NCBI GenBank assembly: GCA_947683625.1
Contig: CANTUR010000429.1
Coordinates: 1 to 64,000, forward strand
Origin: Mallotus nudiflorus
Taxonomy: Eukaryota > Streptophyta > Magnoliopsida > Malpighiales > Euphorbiaceae
DNA: 64,000 nucleotides
Reading direction: 5' to 3'
The notes under the pieces: generated by a model
What the model was told of the DNA's origin: nothing
Databases searched by the model: none
The model's input: only the letters and a program-made list of their open reading frames with translations
Shown here: positions 11,466 to 23,100 of the stretch, piece after piece
Layout of the letters: each line of letters begins with the position of its first letter
How positions within the stretch are numbered: the first letter of the stretch is position 1
Translations under genes and position numbers: made by a program

Positions 11466-13507
11466 TTACATATTCACAACACTAATCCAAAATTCTAGCT
11501 CTTCAAACTCATAAATATAAATGAGATTGTGGAATGCACAATTTGTGCACGTTTGCGCCTGTTTGGACGCAAAATGATAACTCGTGCTAAATTTATGCAC
11601 GAATTGTTTAAAACATGTGATCCAATGTTCCAACCACATATTTTCAATCCTAAAGACATATTCCAGCATTTCAAACTCGTAAATCTAGTTGATTTAATTG
11701 AATGCACAACTTGTGCACATTTGCGCATGTTTGAACGAAAAACGTGAACTCGTGCAAATTTGTGCGCAAATGGTTTTAGACAAGACATCCAATGTTCCAA
11801 TCGCATATTAATAGCACTAATCACATATTCTAGCTTTTTAATCTCACAGATACAAATGAGATTGTTGAATGAACAATCTTGCACATTTGCGCTTTTTTGA
11901 ACGCAAAATGTCAACTCGTGCGAAAAGTTATGCACAAATTGTTTTAAAACATGTAATCCAACATTCCAACTACATATTTTCAATCCTAAAGACGCATTCC
12001 AGCCTTTGAAACTCATAAATCCAGTTGATTTAATTGAATGCACAATTTTTGCGCTTGTGTGAACGCGAAACGTGAACTCATGCAAATTTGTGCGCAAATG
12101 GTTTTAGACAAGGTATCCAATTTTCCAATCGCATATTCGTAACACTAATCACTTTTCAAACTCATAAATATAAATGAGATTGTTCAGTGCACAATTTTTG
12201 CACATTTGCACCTGTTTGAACGCAAAACGTGAACTCGTCCAAATTTGTGCGCAAATGCTTTTAGATAAGATATCCAATGTTCCAATCGCAAATTCACAAC
12301 ACCAATCACATATTTTAGCTTTCTAAACTCATAAATATAAATGAGATCGTTGAATGTATAATTTTTGCACTTTTGCGCCAGTGTTGAACGCAAAACCTTA
12401 ACTCGTACAAAATTTATGCGCAAATTGTTCAAAACATGTAATCCAATGTTCCAACTACATATTTTCAATCCTGAAGACATATTCCAGCATTTCAAACTCG
12501 TTAATGCTGTTGATTTTGTCCAATGCACAATTTGTGGACATTTGCGTATGCTTGAACGCAAAACGTGAACTCGCGTAAATTTGTGCGCAAATGGTTTTAG
12601 ACAAGATATCCAATGTTCCAACCCTAATCATATATATTCTAGCTTTTTAAGCTCATGAATATATAAATGAGATTGTTGAATGCACAATTTGTGCACGTTT
12701 GCGCCTCTAAGAACGAACGCAAAATCTAAGGAGAAATTGTTTATAATATATGTAATCCAATGTTCCAGCTACATATTTTCAATCCCGAAGACGTATTCCA
12801 GCATTTAAAACTCATAAATCTAGTTGATTTAAATGAATGCACAATTTTTGCACATTTGCGCATGTTTGAACGCAAAATGTCAACTCGTGCAGATTTGTGC
12901 ACAAATGGTTTTAAGACAAGATATCCAATGTTTCCAATCAAATATTCACAACACTAATCACATATTCTAGCTTTTTGAACTCATAAATGTAATCCAATGT
13001 TCGAACTACATATTTTCAATCCTAAAGACATATTCCAGCCTTTAAAACTCATAATTGCAGTTGATTTAATTGAATGCACAAATTTTGCACATTTGCGCAT
13101 GTTTAACGCAAAACGTGAACTCGTGCACATTTGTGCGCAAATGGTTTTAAGACGAGATATCCAATGTTCCCATCAAATATTCACAACACTAATCACATAT
13201 TCTAGCTTTTTAAACTCTTAAATATAAATGAGACTGTTGAATGCACAATTTTTGCACATTTGCGCCTGTTTGAACGCAAAATGTTAACTCGTGCAAAGTT
13301 TATACACGGATTGTTTAAAACATGTGATCGAATGTTCCAACTACATATTTTCAATCCTAAAGGCATATTCCAGCATTTAAAGCTCGCAAATCTAGTTGAT
13401 TTAATTGAATGCACAATTTTTGCACATTTGCACTTATTTTCACACAAAACGTGAACTCGTGCAAATTTGTGCGCAAATGGTTTTAGAAAAGACATCCAAT
13501 GTTGCAA
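11466..13507 (+). repeat. HOR copy 6 (2042 bp, 100-bp deletion)
   Basis: A 100-bp segment spanning the end of A6 and most of B6 is missing at ~12986. The breakpoints share the hexamer ATGTAA. Single-base gains lie at ~11944 and ~12384 and a loss at ~13104. Confidence 0.95.
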
Positions 13508-15648
13508 TTACATATTCACAACACTAATCCAAAATTCTAGCTCTTCAAACTCATAAATATAAATGAGATTGTGGAATGCACAATTTGTGCACGTTTGCGC
13601 CTGTTTGGACGCAAAATGATAACTCGTGCTAAATTTATGCACGAATTGTTTAAAACATGTGATCCAATGTTCCAACCACATATTTTCAATCCTAAAGACA
13701 TATTCCAGCATTTCAAACTCGTAAATCTAGTTGATTTAATTGAATGCACAACTTGTGCACATTTGCGCATGTTTGAACGAAAAACGTGAACTCGTGCAAA
13801 TTTGTGCGCAAATGGTTTTAGACAAGACATCCAATGTTCCAATCGCATATTAATAGCACTAATCACATATTCTAGCTTTTTAATCTCACAGATACAAATG
13901 AGATTGTTGAATGAACAATCTTGCACATTTGCGCTTTTTTGAACGCAAAATGTCAACTCGTGCGAAAAGTTATGCACAAATTGTTTAAAACATGTAATCC
14001 AACATTCCAACTACATATTTTCAATCCTAAAGACGCATTCCAGCCTTTGAAACTCATAAATCCAGTTGATTTAATTGAATGCACAATTTTTGCGCTTGTG
14101 TGAACGCGAAACGTGAACTCATGCAAATTTGTGCGCAAATGGTTTTAGACAAGGTATCCAATTTTCCAATCGCATATTCGTAACACTAATCACTTTTCAA
14201 ACTCATAAATATAAATGAGATTGTTCAGTGCACAATTTTTGCACATTTGCACCTGTTTGAACGCAAAACGTGAACTCGTCCAAATTTGTGCGCAAATGCT
14301 TTTAGACAAGATATCCAATGTTCCAATCGCAAATTCACAACACCAATCACATATTTTAGCTTTCTAAACTCATAAATATAAATGAGATTGTTGAATGTAT
14401 AATTTTTGCACTTTTGCGCCAGTTTGAACGCAAAACCTTAACTCGTACAAAATTTATGCGCAAATTGTTCAAAACATGTAATCCAATGTTCCAACTACAT
14501 ATTTTCAATCCTGAAGACATATTCCAGCATTTCAAACTCGTTAATGCTGTTGATTTTGTCCAATGCACGATTTGTGGACATTTGCGTATGCTTGAACGCA
14601 AAACGTGAACTCGCGTAAATTTGTGCGCAAATGGTTTTAGACAAGATATCCAATGTTCCAACCCTAATCATATATATTCTAGCTTTTTAAGCTCATGAAT
14701 ATATAAATGAGATTGTTGAATGCACAATTTGTGCACGTTTGCGCCTCTAAGAACGAACGCAAAATCTAAGGAGAAATTGTTTATAATATATGTAATCCAA
14801 TGTTCCAGCTACATATTTTCAATCCCGAAGACGTATTCCAGCATTTAAAACTCATAAATCTAGTTGATTTAAATGAATGCACAATTTTTGCACATTTGCG
14901 CATGTTTGAACGCAAAATGACAACTCGTGCAGATTTGCTCACAAATGGTTTTAAGACAAGATATCCAATGTTTCCAATCAAATATTCACAACACTAATCA
15001 CATATTCTAGCTTTTTGAACTCATAAATGTAAATGAGATTGTTGAATGCACAATTTGTGCACATTTGCACCTCTATGAACGCAAAATGTTAACTCGTGCA
15101 AAATTTACACATAAACTGCTTAAAACATGTAATCCAATGTTCGAACTACATATTTTCAATCCTAAAGACATATTCCAGCCTTTAAAACTCATAATTGCAG
15201 TTGATTTAATTGAATGCACAAATTTTGCACATTTGCGCATGTTTTAACGCAAAACGTGAACTCGTGCACATTTGTGCGCAAATGGTTTTAAGACGAGATA
15301 TCCAATGTTCCCATCAAATATTCACAACACTAATCACATATTCTAGCTTTTTAAACTCTTAAATATAAATGAGACTGTTGAATGCACAATTTTTGCACAT
15401 TTGCGCCTGTTTGAACGCAAAATGTTAACTCGTGCAAAGTTTATACACGGATTGTTTAAAACATGTGATCCAATGTTCCAACTACATATTTTCAATCCTA
15501 AAGGCATATTCCAGCATTTAAAGCTCGCAAATCTAGTTGATTTAATTGAATGCACAATTTTTGCACATTTGCACTTGTTTTCACACAAAACGTGAACTCG
15601 TGCAAATTTGTGCGCAAATGGTTTTAGACAAGACATCCAATGTTGCAA
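13508..15648 (+). repeat. HOR copy 7 (2141 bp)
   Basis: Canonical length. Private variants are ATGACAAC (~14918) and GCTCAC (~14938) in A6. Confidence 0.96.
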
Positions 15649-17789
15649 TTACATATTCACAACACTAATCCAAAATTCTAGCTCTTCAAACTCATAAATA
15701 TAAATGAGATTGTGGAATGCACAATTTGTGCACGTTTGCGCCTGTTTGGACGCAAAATGATAACTCGTGCTAAATTTATGCACGAATTGTTTAAAACATG
15801 TGATCCAATGTTCCAACCACATATTTTCAATCCTAAAGACATATTCCAGCATTTCAAACTCGTAAATCTAGTTGATTTAATTGAATGCACAACTTGTGCA
15901 CATTTGCGCATGTTTGAACGAAAAACGTGAACTCGTGCAAATTTGTGCGCAAATGGTTTTAGACAAGACATCCAATGTTCCAATCGCATATTAATAGCAC
16001 TAATCACATATTCTAGCTTTTTAATCTCACAGATACAAATGAGATTGTTGAATGAACAATCTTGCACATTTGCGCTTTTTTGAACGCAAAATGTCAACTC
16101 GTGCGAAAAGTTATGCACAAATTGTTTAAAACATGTAATCCAACATTCCAACTACATATTTTCAATCCTAAAGACGCATTCCAGCCTTTGAAACTCATAA
16201 ATCCAGTTGATTTAATTGAATGCACAATTTTTGCGCTTGTGTGAACGCGAAACGTGAACTCATGCAAATTTGTGCGCAAATGGTTTTAGACAAGGTATCC
16301 AATTTTCCAATCGCATATTCGTAACACTAATCACTTTTCAAACTCATAAATATAAATGAGATTGTTCAGTGCACAATTTTTGCACATTTGCACCTGTTTG
16401 AACGCAAAACGTGAACTCGTCCAAATTTGTGCGCAAATGCTTTTAGACAAGATATCCAATGTTCCAATCGCAAAGTCACAACACCAATCACATATTTTAG
16501 CTTTCTAAACTCATAAATATAAATGAGATCGTTGAATGTATAATTTTTGCACTTTTGCGCCAGTTTGAACGCAAAACCTTAACTCGTACAAAATTTATAC
16601 GCAAATTTTTCAAAACATGTAATCCAATGTTCCAACTACATATTTTCAATCCTGAAGACATATTCCAGCATTTCAAACTCGTTAATGCTGTTGATTTTGT
16701 CCAATGCACAATTTGTGGACATTTGCGTATGCTTGAACGCAAAACGTGAACTCGCGTAAATTTGTGCGCAAATGGTTTTAGACAAGATATCCAATGTTCC
16801 AACCCTAATCATATATATTCTAGCTTTTTAAGCTCATGAATATATAAATGAGATTGTTGAATGCACAATTTGTGCACGTTTGCGCCTCTAAGAACGAACG
16901 CAAAATCTAAGGAGAAATTGTTTATAATATATGTAATCCAATGTTCCAGCTACATATTTTCAATCCCGAAGACGTATTCCAGCATTTAAAACTCATAAAT
17001 CTAGTTGATTTAAATGAATGCACAATTTTTGCACATTTGCGCATGTTTGAACGCAAAATGTCAACTCGTGCAGATTTGTGCACAAATGGTTTTAAGACAA
17101 GATATCCAATGTTTCCAATCAAATATTCACAACACTAATCACATATTCTAGCTTTTTGAACTCATAAATGTAAATGAGATTGTTGAATGCACAATTTGTG
17201 CACATTTGCACCTCTATGAACGCAAAATGTTAACTCGTGCAAAATTTACACATAAACTGCTTAAAACATGTAATCCAATGTTCGAACTACATATTTTCAA
17301 TCCTAAAGACATATTCCAGCCTTTAAAACTCATAATTGCAGTTGATTTAATTGAATGCACAAATTTTGCACATTTGCGCATGTTTTAACGCAAAACGTGA
17401 ACTCGTGCACATTTGTGCGCAAATGGTTTTAAGACGAGATATCCAATGTTCCCATCAAATATTCACAACACTAATCACATATTCTAGATTTTTAAACTCT
17501 TAAATATAAATGAGACTGTTGAATGCACAATTTTTGCACATTTGCGCCTGTTTGAACGCAAAATGTTAACTCGTGCAAAGTTTATACACGGATTGTTTAA
17601 AACATGTGATCGAATGTTCCAACTACATATTTTCAATCCTAAAGGCATATTCCAGCATTTAAAGCTCGCAAATCTAGTTGATTTAATTGAATGCACAATT
17701 TTTGCACATTTGCACTTGTTTTCACACAAAACGTGAACTCGTGCAAATTTGTGCGCAAATGGTTTTAGACAAGACATCCAATGTTGCAA
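15649..17789 (+). repeat. HOR copy 8 (2141 bp)
   Basis: Canonical length. Variants include CAAAGTCAC (~16472), TATACGCAAATTTTTC in B4 (~16597) and GATCGAATG in B7 (~17609), the last shared with copies 5 and 6. Confidence 0.96.
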
Positions 17790-18600
17790 TTACATATTCA
17801 CAACACTAATCCAAAATTCTAGCTCTTCAAACTCATAAATATAAATGAGATTGTGGAATGCACAATTTGTGCACGTTTGCGCCTGTTTGGACGCAAAATG
17901 ATAACTCGTGCTAAATTTATGCACGAATTGTTTAAAACATGTGATCCAATGTTCCAACCACATATTTTCAATCCTAAAGACATATTCCAGCATTTCAAAC
18001 TCGTAAATCTAGTTGATTTAATTGAATGCACAACTTGTGCACATTTGCGCATGTTTGAACGAAAAACGTGAACTCGTGCAAATTTGTGCGCAAATGGTTT
18101 TAGACAAGACATCCAATGTTCCAATCGCATATTAATAGCACTAATCACATATTCTAGCTTTTTAATCTCACAGATACAAATGAGATTGTTGAATGAACAA
18201 TCTTGCACATTTGCGCTTTTTTGAACGCAAAATGTCAACTCGTGCGAAAAGTTATGCACAAATTGTTTAAAACATGTAATCCAACATTCCAACTACATAT
18301 TTTCAATCCTAAAGACGCATTCCAGCCTTTGAAACTCATAAATCCAGTTGATTTAATTGAATGCACAATTTTTGCGCTTGTGTGAACGCGAAACGTGAAC
18401 TCATGCAAATTTGTGCGCAAATGGTTTTAGACAAGGTATCCAATTTTCCAATCGCATATTCGTAACACTAATCACTTTTCAAACTCATAAATATAAATGA
18501 GATTGTTCAGTGCACAATTTTTGCACATTTGCACCTGTTTGAACGCAAAACGTGAACTCGTCCAAATTTGTGCGCAAATGCTTTTAGACAAGATATCCAA

Positions 18601-18605
18601 TGTTC
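18601..18605 (+). repeat. Target site duplication of element 1 (left copy, TGTTC)
   Basis: TGTTC immediately precedes the 5' LTR and is repeated at 25581-25585 after the 3' LTR. Uninterrupted HOR copies have a single TGTTC here. A 5-bp duplication is normal for Ty3/gypsy integrase. Confidence 0.95.
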
Positions 18606-18842
18606 TGATGTGAATCCAAGTTCAAAGCCTAAAGAGATCCAAGATCCATTAATAGTACAAGAAGGCCCAATCACAAGGTCCAAATCCAAGAAGCTTCAAG
18701 AAGCCATATTGGGTTTAATTAAGGACATTTGGAAAGCCCACGAATTTCAGCCCAATAAGGCATCCATGGAGGCCTAAGGAATAATATTTAACTTGTTTTT
18801 GTGTTAATAATAATTAGGGTTACATGTAGCCACCATATACAA

Positions 18843-18956
18843 GTTAATAGGGTAATTAATACCAAGTAATGGCTATTATTATGGGTAGTGGTTACTAAAG
18901 TTAATGGGGTAATCAATACCAAGTAATGGCTATTAATGTGGGTAATGGCTATTAAG
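18843..18956 (+). repeat. Imperfect 57-bp tandem duplication in U3 of element 1
   Basis: Two units starting GTTAATAGGG and GTTAATGGGG, each containing ATACCAAGTAATGGC. The duplication lies upstream of the TATA box in all four LTRs, so it could act as a repeated enhancer. That role is inference. Confidence 0.7.
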
Positions 18957-19026
18957 GCCATTTAAGAGTCAAAGTAATCCTATGTGTGTGAGTCTATTTT
19001 AGTAGTGTGAGCATGGACTTGTACTC

Positions 19027-19034
19027 TATATAAA
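19027..19034 (+). promoter_or_regulatory. TATA box of element 1 5' LTR
   Basis: TATATAAA, 421 bp into the LTR. The same motif is at 25173-25180 in the 3' LTR and, one base further in, at 39205-39212 and 44726-44733 in element 2. It probably sets the U3/R boundary shortly downstream; the start site itself is not visible. Confidence 0.65.
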
Positions 19035-19438
19035 CAAGTCCTTTTCTTTCTTTTGTAGCATGAATGAATGAATTTGATATATGAATTATAACTTTGTTTG
19101 AGTTTTATTGTGAGGAATTTTGTCTTTAATTTCTTGCATAAACTTTGTGACTTATCAAGCTTTATTCTAGCTTGTGGTGTCAAAATCTAAATCTTTGTTT
19201 TCTTTTTATTTATCAAACTTTCTTGTTTGTGGCATAAGGGGAAATTCAAAGTCTATCTTAGTATCTTTATCCTTGTTGGTAAAGGGGTTAAGTAGCATCT
19301 ATCTTCTTACTTCAATCTTTGAACGATCCAAATTTGTGGGTTAAATTGGTAATTTCTGGTTTTTCTTCTAATTCAACTTATCATAGTATTCTTGCTATTG
19401 GGGAGTTAATTGATGAAACCTACAATTCCCATCATAAG

Positions 19439-19450
19439 TGGTATCAGAGC
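19439..19450 (+). other. Primer binding site of element 1 (initiator tRNA-Met type)
   Basis: TGGTATCAGAGC follows the 5' LTR after a 4-bp gap (TAAG). This is the standard plant PBS complementary to the 3' end of initiator tRNA-Met, used to prime minus-strand synthesis. Confidence 0.93.
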
Positions 19451-20195
19451 ATTGGCTCAAGATTGAGGTTTGCGTATCCAAAACTATCTTTTAGTTCTCA
19501 ATATCTTGTGTTCATCTTATATTTTGCACCTTTCTTGCTATCTATTATTCTTGTTATTTTTTTTATCTTTATTCTTCTTATCTCAAGATTTTGTTTGCAG
19601 ATATCAAAAAAAAAAAAAAAAAAATTTCGTCCATAAAAAAAAAAAAAAAGAAAAATTCGTCCATAAAAAAAGTATATGTTATCTTTGATATTCCTATGTT
19701 AGATCTCAGTTTACATTAAAAAAAAAAAATTGACTCTTCATATTCCATTGAGATCTATCTTTATAATTCTGTCTCTTTGTGTTCTTTGATGATCTTTATA
19801 ATTCCGTCTCTTTGTGTTCTTTGATGATCTTTATAATTCTGTCTCTTTGTGTTCTTTGATAATCTATCTTTGTTTTTCATTTCTATTAGCCTATTTGTTA
19901 CAAATTGTTCTTTTCTTTAAGCCTACCTTATTATTTTCTTGTTAGCCTACCTTATTTTTTTTTATCATTGATTACTACATTCTTGAATTTTGTTTGATTG
20001 AGAAACTTAGTTCATCTAAGAAATCAAAAGGCAAATTTGAGAGGTAAAAGGCAAGAGTGTGACATCATTAGAGAAAAAGCCAAAATTGAGTGTAAGCACG
20101 AGTGGTATACATCAATTTTGAGTGAAACACGTGAGGGAGTGTTGTGAGATTGTTTCTTTCTATTTTCTTTTGTTAAAATTTTAGGTTTTACAATC
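19451..20195 (+). other. Leader / 5' untranslated region of element 1
   Basis: A 745-bp non-coding stretch between PBS and the Gag start. It holds two A runs each followed by TTCGTCCATA (~19605-19675), another A run (~19718-19730) and a 35-bp unit repeated three times (19757-19861). A potential intron signal lies at its end: donor AGAG|GTAAAA at 20044 and acceptor TTTTAG|GT at 20184. I see no credible protein frame. Confidence 0.7.
19757..19861 (+). repeat. 35-bp tandem repeat, three units, in element 1 leader
   Basis: Units start at 19757, 19792 and 19827, and each contains GTCTCTTTGTGTTC; the middle unit has a T-to-C change in ATTCYG. Element 2 has a single unit (~39922-39955), so the number varies within the family. 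Confidence 0.9.
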
Positions 20196-23100
20196 ATGTC
20201 AAAAGACACAAGTTCTTCTTCTACAAATGATCATGTGATTCAAGCTATGCAACAACAATTCGAAAGAATGTTTAACATGATGGCGGGAGTCAATGAGAAA
20301 TTGGAGAGGCATGATGGCATCCTTAACCAATTACAAGGAGAGCCTAAACAAAGGAGACGTCCACCAATTGACCAAGAGGACTATGAAGGAGAGGATGAAT
20401 TGGATGATGATCAAGTCACCTTGGTGGGACAACAAATCAATCCTAGGAGACAAGCTAGGAGAGGACGTCCTAAAGATGATGTTGATCGTAACCTTGGAAG
20501 CATCAAAATGAAGATTCCTTCATTCCAAGGAAGAAATGATCCAGATGTGTACCTTGAATGGGAGAGGAAAGTGGAACTCATCTTCGAATGTCACAATTAT
20601 TCGGAGGAGAAAAAGGTAAAACTCGCCGCTGTTGAGTTTAGTGATTATGCAATTGTTTGGTGGGATCAATTTTGCAAGGAAAGACGTAGATATGGAGAAA
20701 GACCCATGGAGTCTTGGAGGGAAATGAAGCAAATCATGAGAAAGAGGTTTGTTCCAAGCCATTACTATAGAGAGCTTCATCAAAGGTTACAAACTCTAAT
20801 TCAGGGATCCATGAGTGTTGAGGAGTATCACAAAGAAATGGAGAAGGCTATGATTAGAGCAAATGTGGTAGAAGATCGTGAAGCTACCATGGCAAGGTTT
20901 TTGAGAGGGCTAAACAAAAACATTGCTGATGTTGTTGATTTGCAACATTATGTGGAGATTGAAGATATGGTGAATTTGGCCATGAAAGTGGAAAGGCAAT
21001 TGAAAGGAAAGAGGTATGATTCTAAACCAAATGTGGGTTCTTCTTCTTCTTGGAAAACTTCTTGGGGGAAAAAGGATGATAAACCTTTTAACAAGTCAAA
21101 AGTGGAAGAAAATAAACCTAAAATTGACTTGGGTAATAAGGGAAAGGGTGAGAATCAACCAGCCCAAACTAGGGGAATCAAATGTTTTAAGTGTTTGGGT
21201 CATGGGCACATTGCTAGGGAATGTCCAAATAAGAGAGCTATGATTCTAAGGGATGGTGATATTGAGTCGGAGAGTGAGGGGGATAGTGATGATGATATGC
21301 CTTCTTTAGAAGATTGTAGTGATGTTGAATGTGCTAAAGGAGATAATCTTGTTGTTCAAAGAACATTGAGTTTGCAAAATAAACATGATGTCCATAGGGA
21401 GCAAAGGGAAAATTTGTTTCATACTCATTGTTTGATTTCTAACAAGTTGTGCAACATGATTGTGGATAGTGGAAGTTGTACTAATGTAGCAAGCGCTTTG
21501 CTAGTGGAGAAATTGAAGTTGCCTACTACCAAGCACCCAAGACCATACAAGTTGCAATGGCTTAATGAAAGTGGAGTTGTAAAGGTAAATAAGCAAGTTC
21601 TAGTTTCTTTTCAAATTGGTAGATATAAGGATGAGGTGTTGTGTGATGTGTTACTAATGTTGGCCGGACATATGTTGTTGGGGAGACCTTGGCAATATGA
21701 TAGAAGGGCTAATCATGATGGATTCAAAAATATATATACTTTGACTATGGATGGAAAAAGGTTTAACCTTGGACCATTAACCCCAAAACAGATTTTTGAA
21801 GACCAAATGCGCATCAAGCAACAATATGAAGAAATGGGTTCTTTATTGGGAAATTCTTTGGGAAGGGAAACCTTTGAGAGTAAAGAAAAAGGTGAGATGA
21901 GTGAACCTAAAAATTCCAATTCTCTTGACCAAAATGGGAAACACATGGTGAGAGAAAACAAGGAAGGTTCAAATGAAAGAAAAATGAGTGTTTATGCAAA
22001 AATGAGTGATGTGAAGGAAGCTATGCTTTTGAGGCAACACATGCTTGTACTTATGTACAAGGAGATTTTGCATATTTCTAACGAAATAACCAATGGTTTG
22101 CCTAGTGTTGTTGTTGATCTTTTGCAGGTTTATGAAGATTTATTCCCAGAAGAAAGTCCAAATGGTTTGCCACCTAAAAGAGGCATTGAGCACCAAATTG
22201 ATTTCATACCCGGAGCAAGCATTCCAAATAGACCAGCATATAGATGTAATCCGGAGGAGACCAAGGAAATCCAAAAGCAAGTGAGTGAGCTTATGGAGAA
22301 GGGTTATGTTCGTGAAAGCATGAGTCCATGTGCCGTACCCGTCTTGTTAGTGCCTAAGAAAGATGGAACTTGGAGGATGTGTGTTGATTGTCGTGCCATC
22401 AACAAAATCACGATGAAGTATAGACATCCCATTCCTAGGCTAGATGACATGTTGGATGAATTGCATGGTTCATATTTGTTTTCAAAAATTGATTTGAAAT
22501 CTGGTTATCATCAAATTAGAATGAGAGAAGGTGATGAATGGAAAACAACTTTTAAAACTAAACATGGTTTATATGAGTGGTTAGTAATGCCTTTTGGTTT
22601 AACTAATGCACCAAGCACTTTCATGAGATTGATGAATCATGTTTTAAGAGCATTCATAGGCAAATTTGTTGTTGTCTATTTTGATGATATCTTGGTTTAT
22701 AGCAAAAATTTAGATGAGCATGTACAACATTTGACTTGTGTTTTTGATGTGCTTAGAGAAGAGAAGTTGTATGCTAATCTAAAGAAATGCTGTTTTTGCA
22801 CTAATGAAATTACTTTTCTTGGATATATTGTCAATGACAAGGGCATTCATGTTGATCAAGAAAAGGTAAAAGTAATTAGAGAATGGCCAACACCCACAAG
22901 TGTAAGTGATGCAAGAAGCTTTCATGGTTTAGCTAGCTTTTATAGAAGGTTCATTAAAAATTTTTCTACCATAGCTGCACCTTTAACTGAATGCATCAAA
23001 AAGAATGTTGGTTTTAAGTGGGGAATTGAACAAGATGAGGCTTTTAACTTGCTAAAAGACAAATTAAGTTCTGCACCGTTGTTATCTTTGCCAAATTTTA

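Larger units (their letters stand above)
669..18605 (+). repeat. Satellite HOR array, left block (partial copy, copies 1-8 and start of copy 9)
   Basis: Tandem array with a 2141-bp HOR. Using copy 2, monomers start at 2800 (A1), 2967 (B1), 3135 (A2), 3302 (B2), 3470 (A3), 3619 (A4), 3786 (B4), 3954 (A5), 4111 (B5), 4268 (A6), 4437 (B6), 4605 (A7) and 4773 (B7), and the next A1 starts at 4941. Lengths are 167, 168, 167, 168, 149, 167, 168, 157, 157, 169, 168, 168 and 168 bp, summing to 2141. A and B share their first ~50 bp (AATGCACAATTT start, then a TTGAACGCAAAA-like motif and AACTCGTGC) and then diverge. A carries GCGCAAATGGTTTTAGAC; B carries TTTAAAACATGT and TATTTTCAATCC. The array starts inside A1, so the left boundary cuts the HOR. 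Confidence 0.97.
18606..19434 (+). repeat. 5' LTR of element 1 (829 bp)
   Basis: Begins TGATG and ends CATCA, with TG...CA termini. It repeats the last 56 codons of Gag-Pol at its start (stop at 18775-18777), then an imperfect ~57-bp tandem duplication (units starting ~18843 and ~18900), then the TATA box. It differs from the 3' LTR only at 19050. Confidence 0.96.

Noticed and set aside
669..18605. CRISPR-like regular repeats
   Set aside because: Repeat units are long, contiguous and homologous to each other with no unique spacers; this is satellite DNA in a plant context.
18568..18777. Small coding gene overlapping the 5' LTR start
   Set aside because: It is the duplicated tail of Gag-Pol carried by the LTR, joined by chance to upstream satellite frame.
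19439..19450. tRNA gene fragment
   Set aside because: Only the 12-nt complement to the tRNA 3' end is present at the expected PBS position; no tRNA cloverleaf is nearby.
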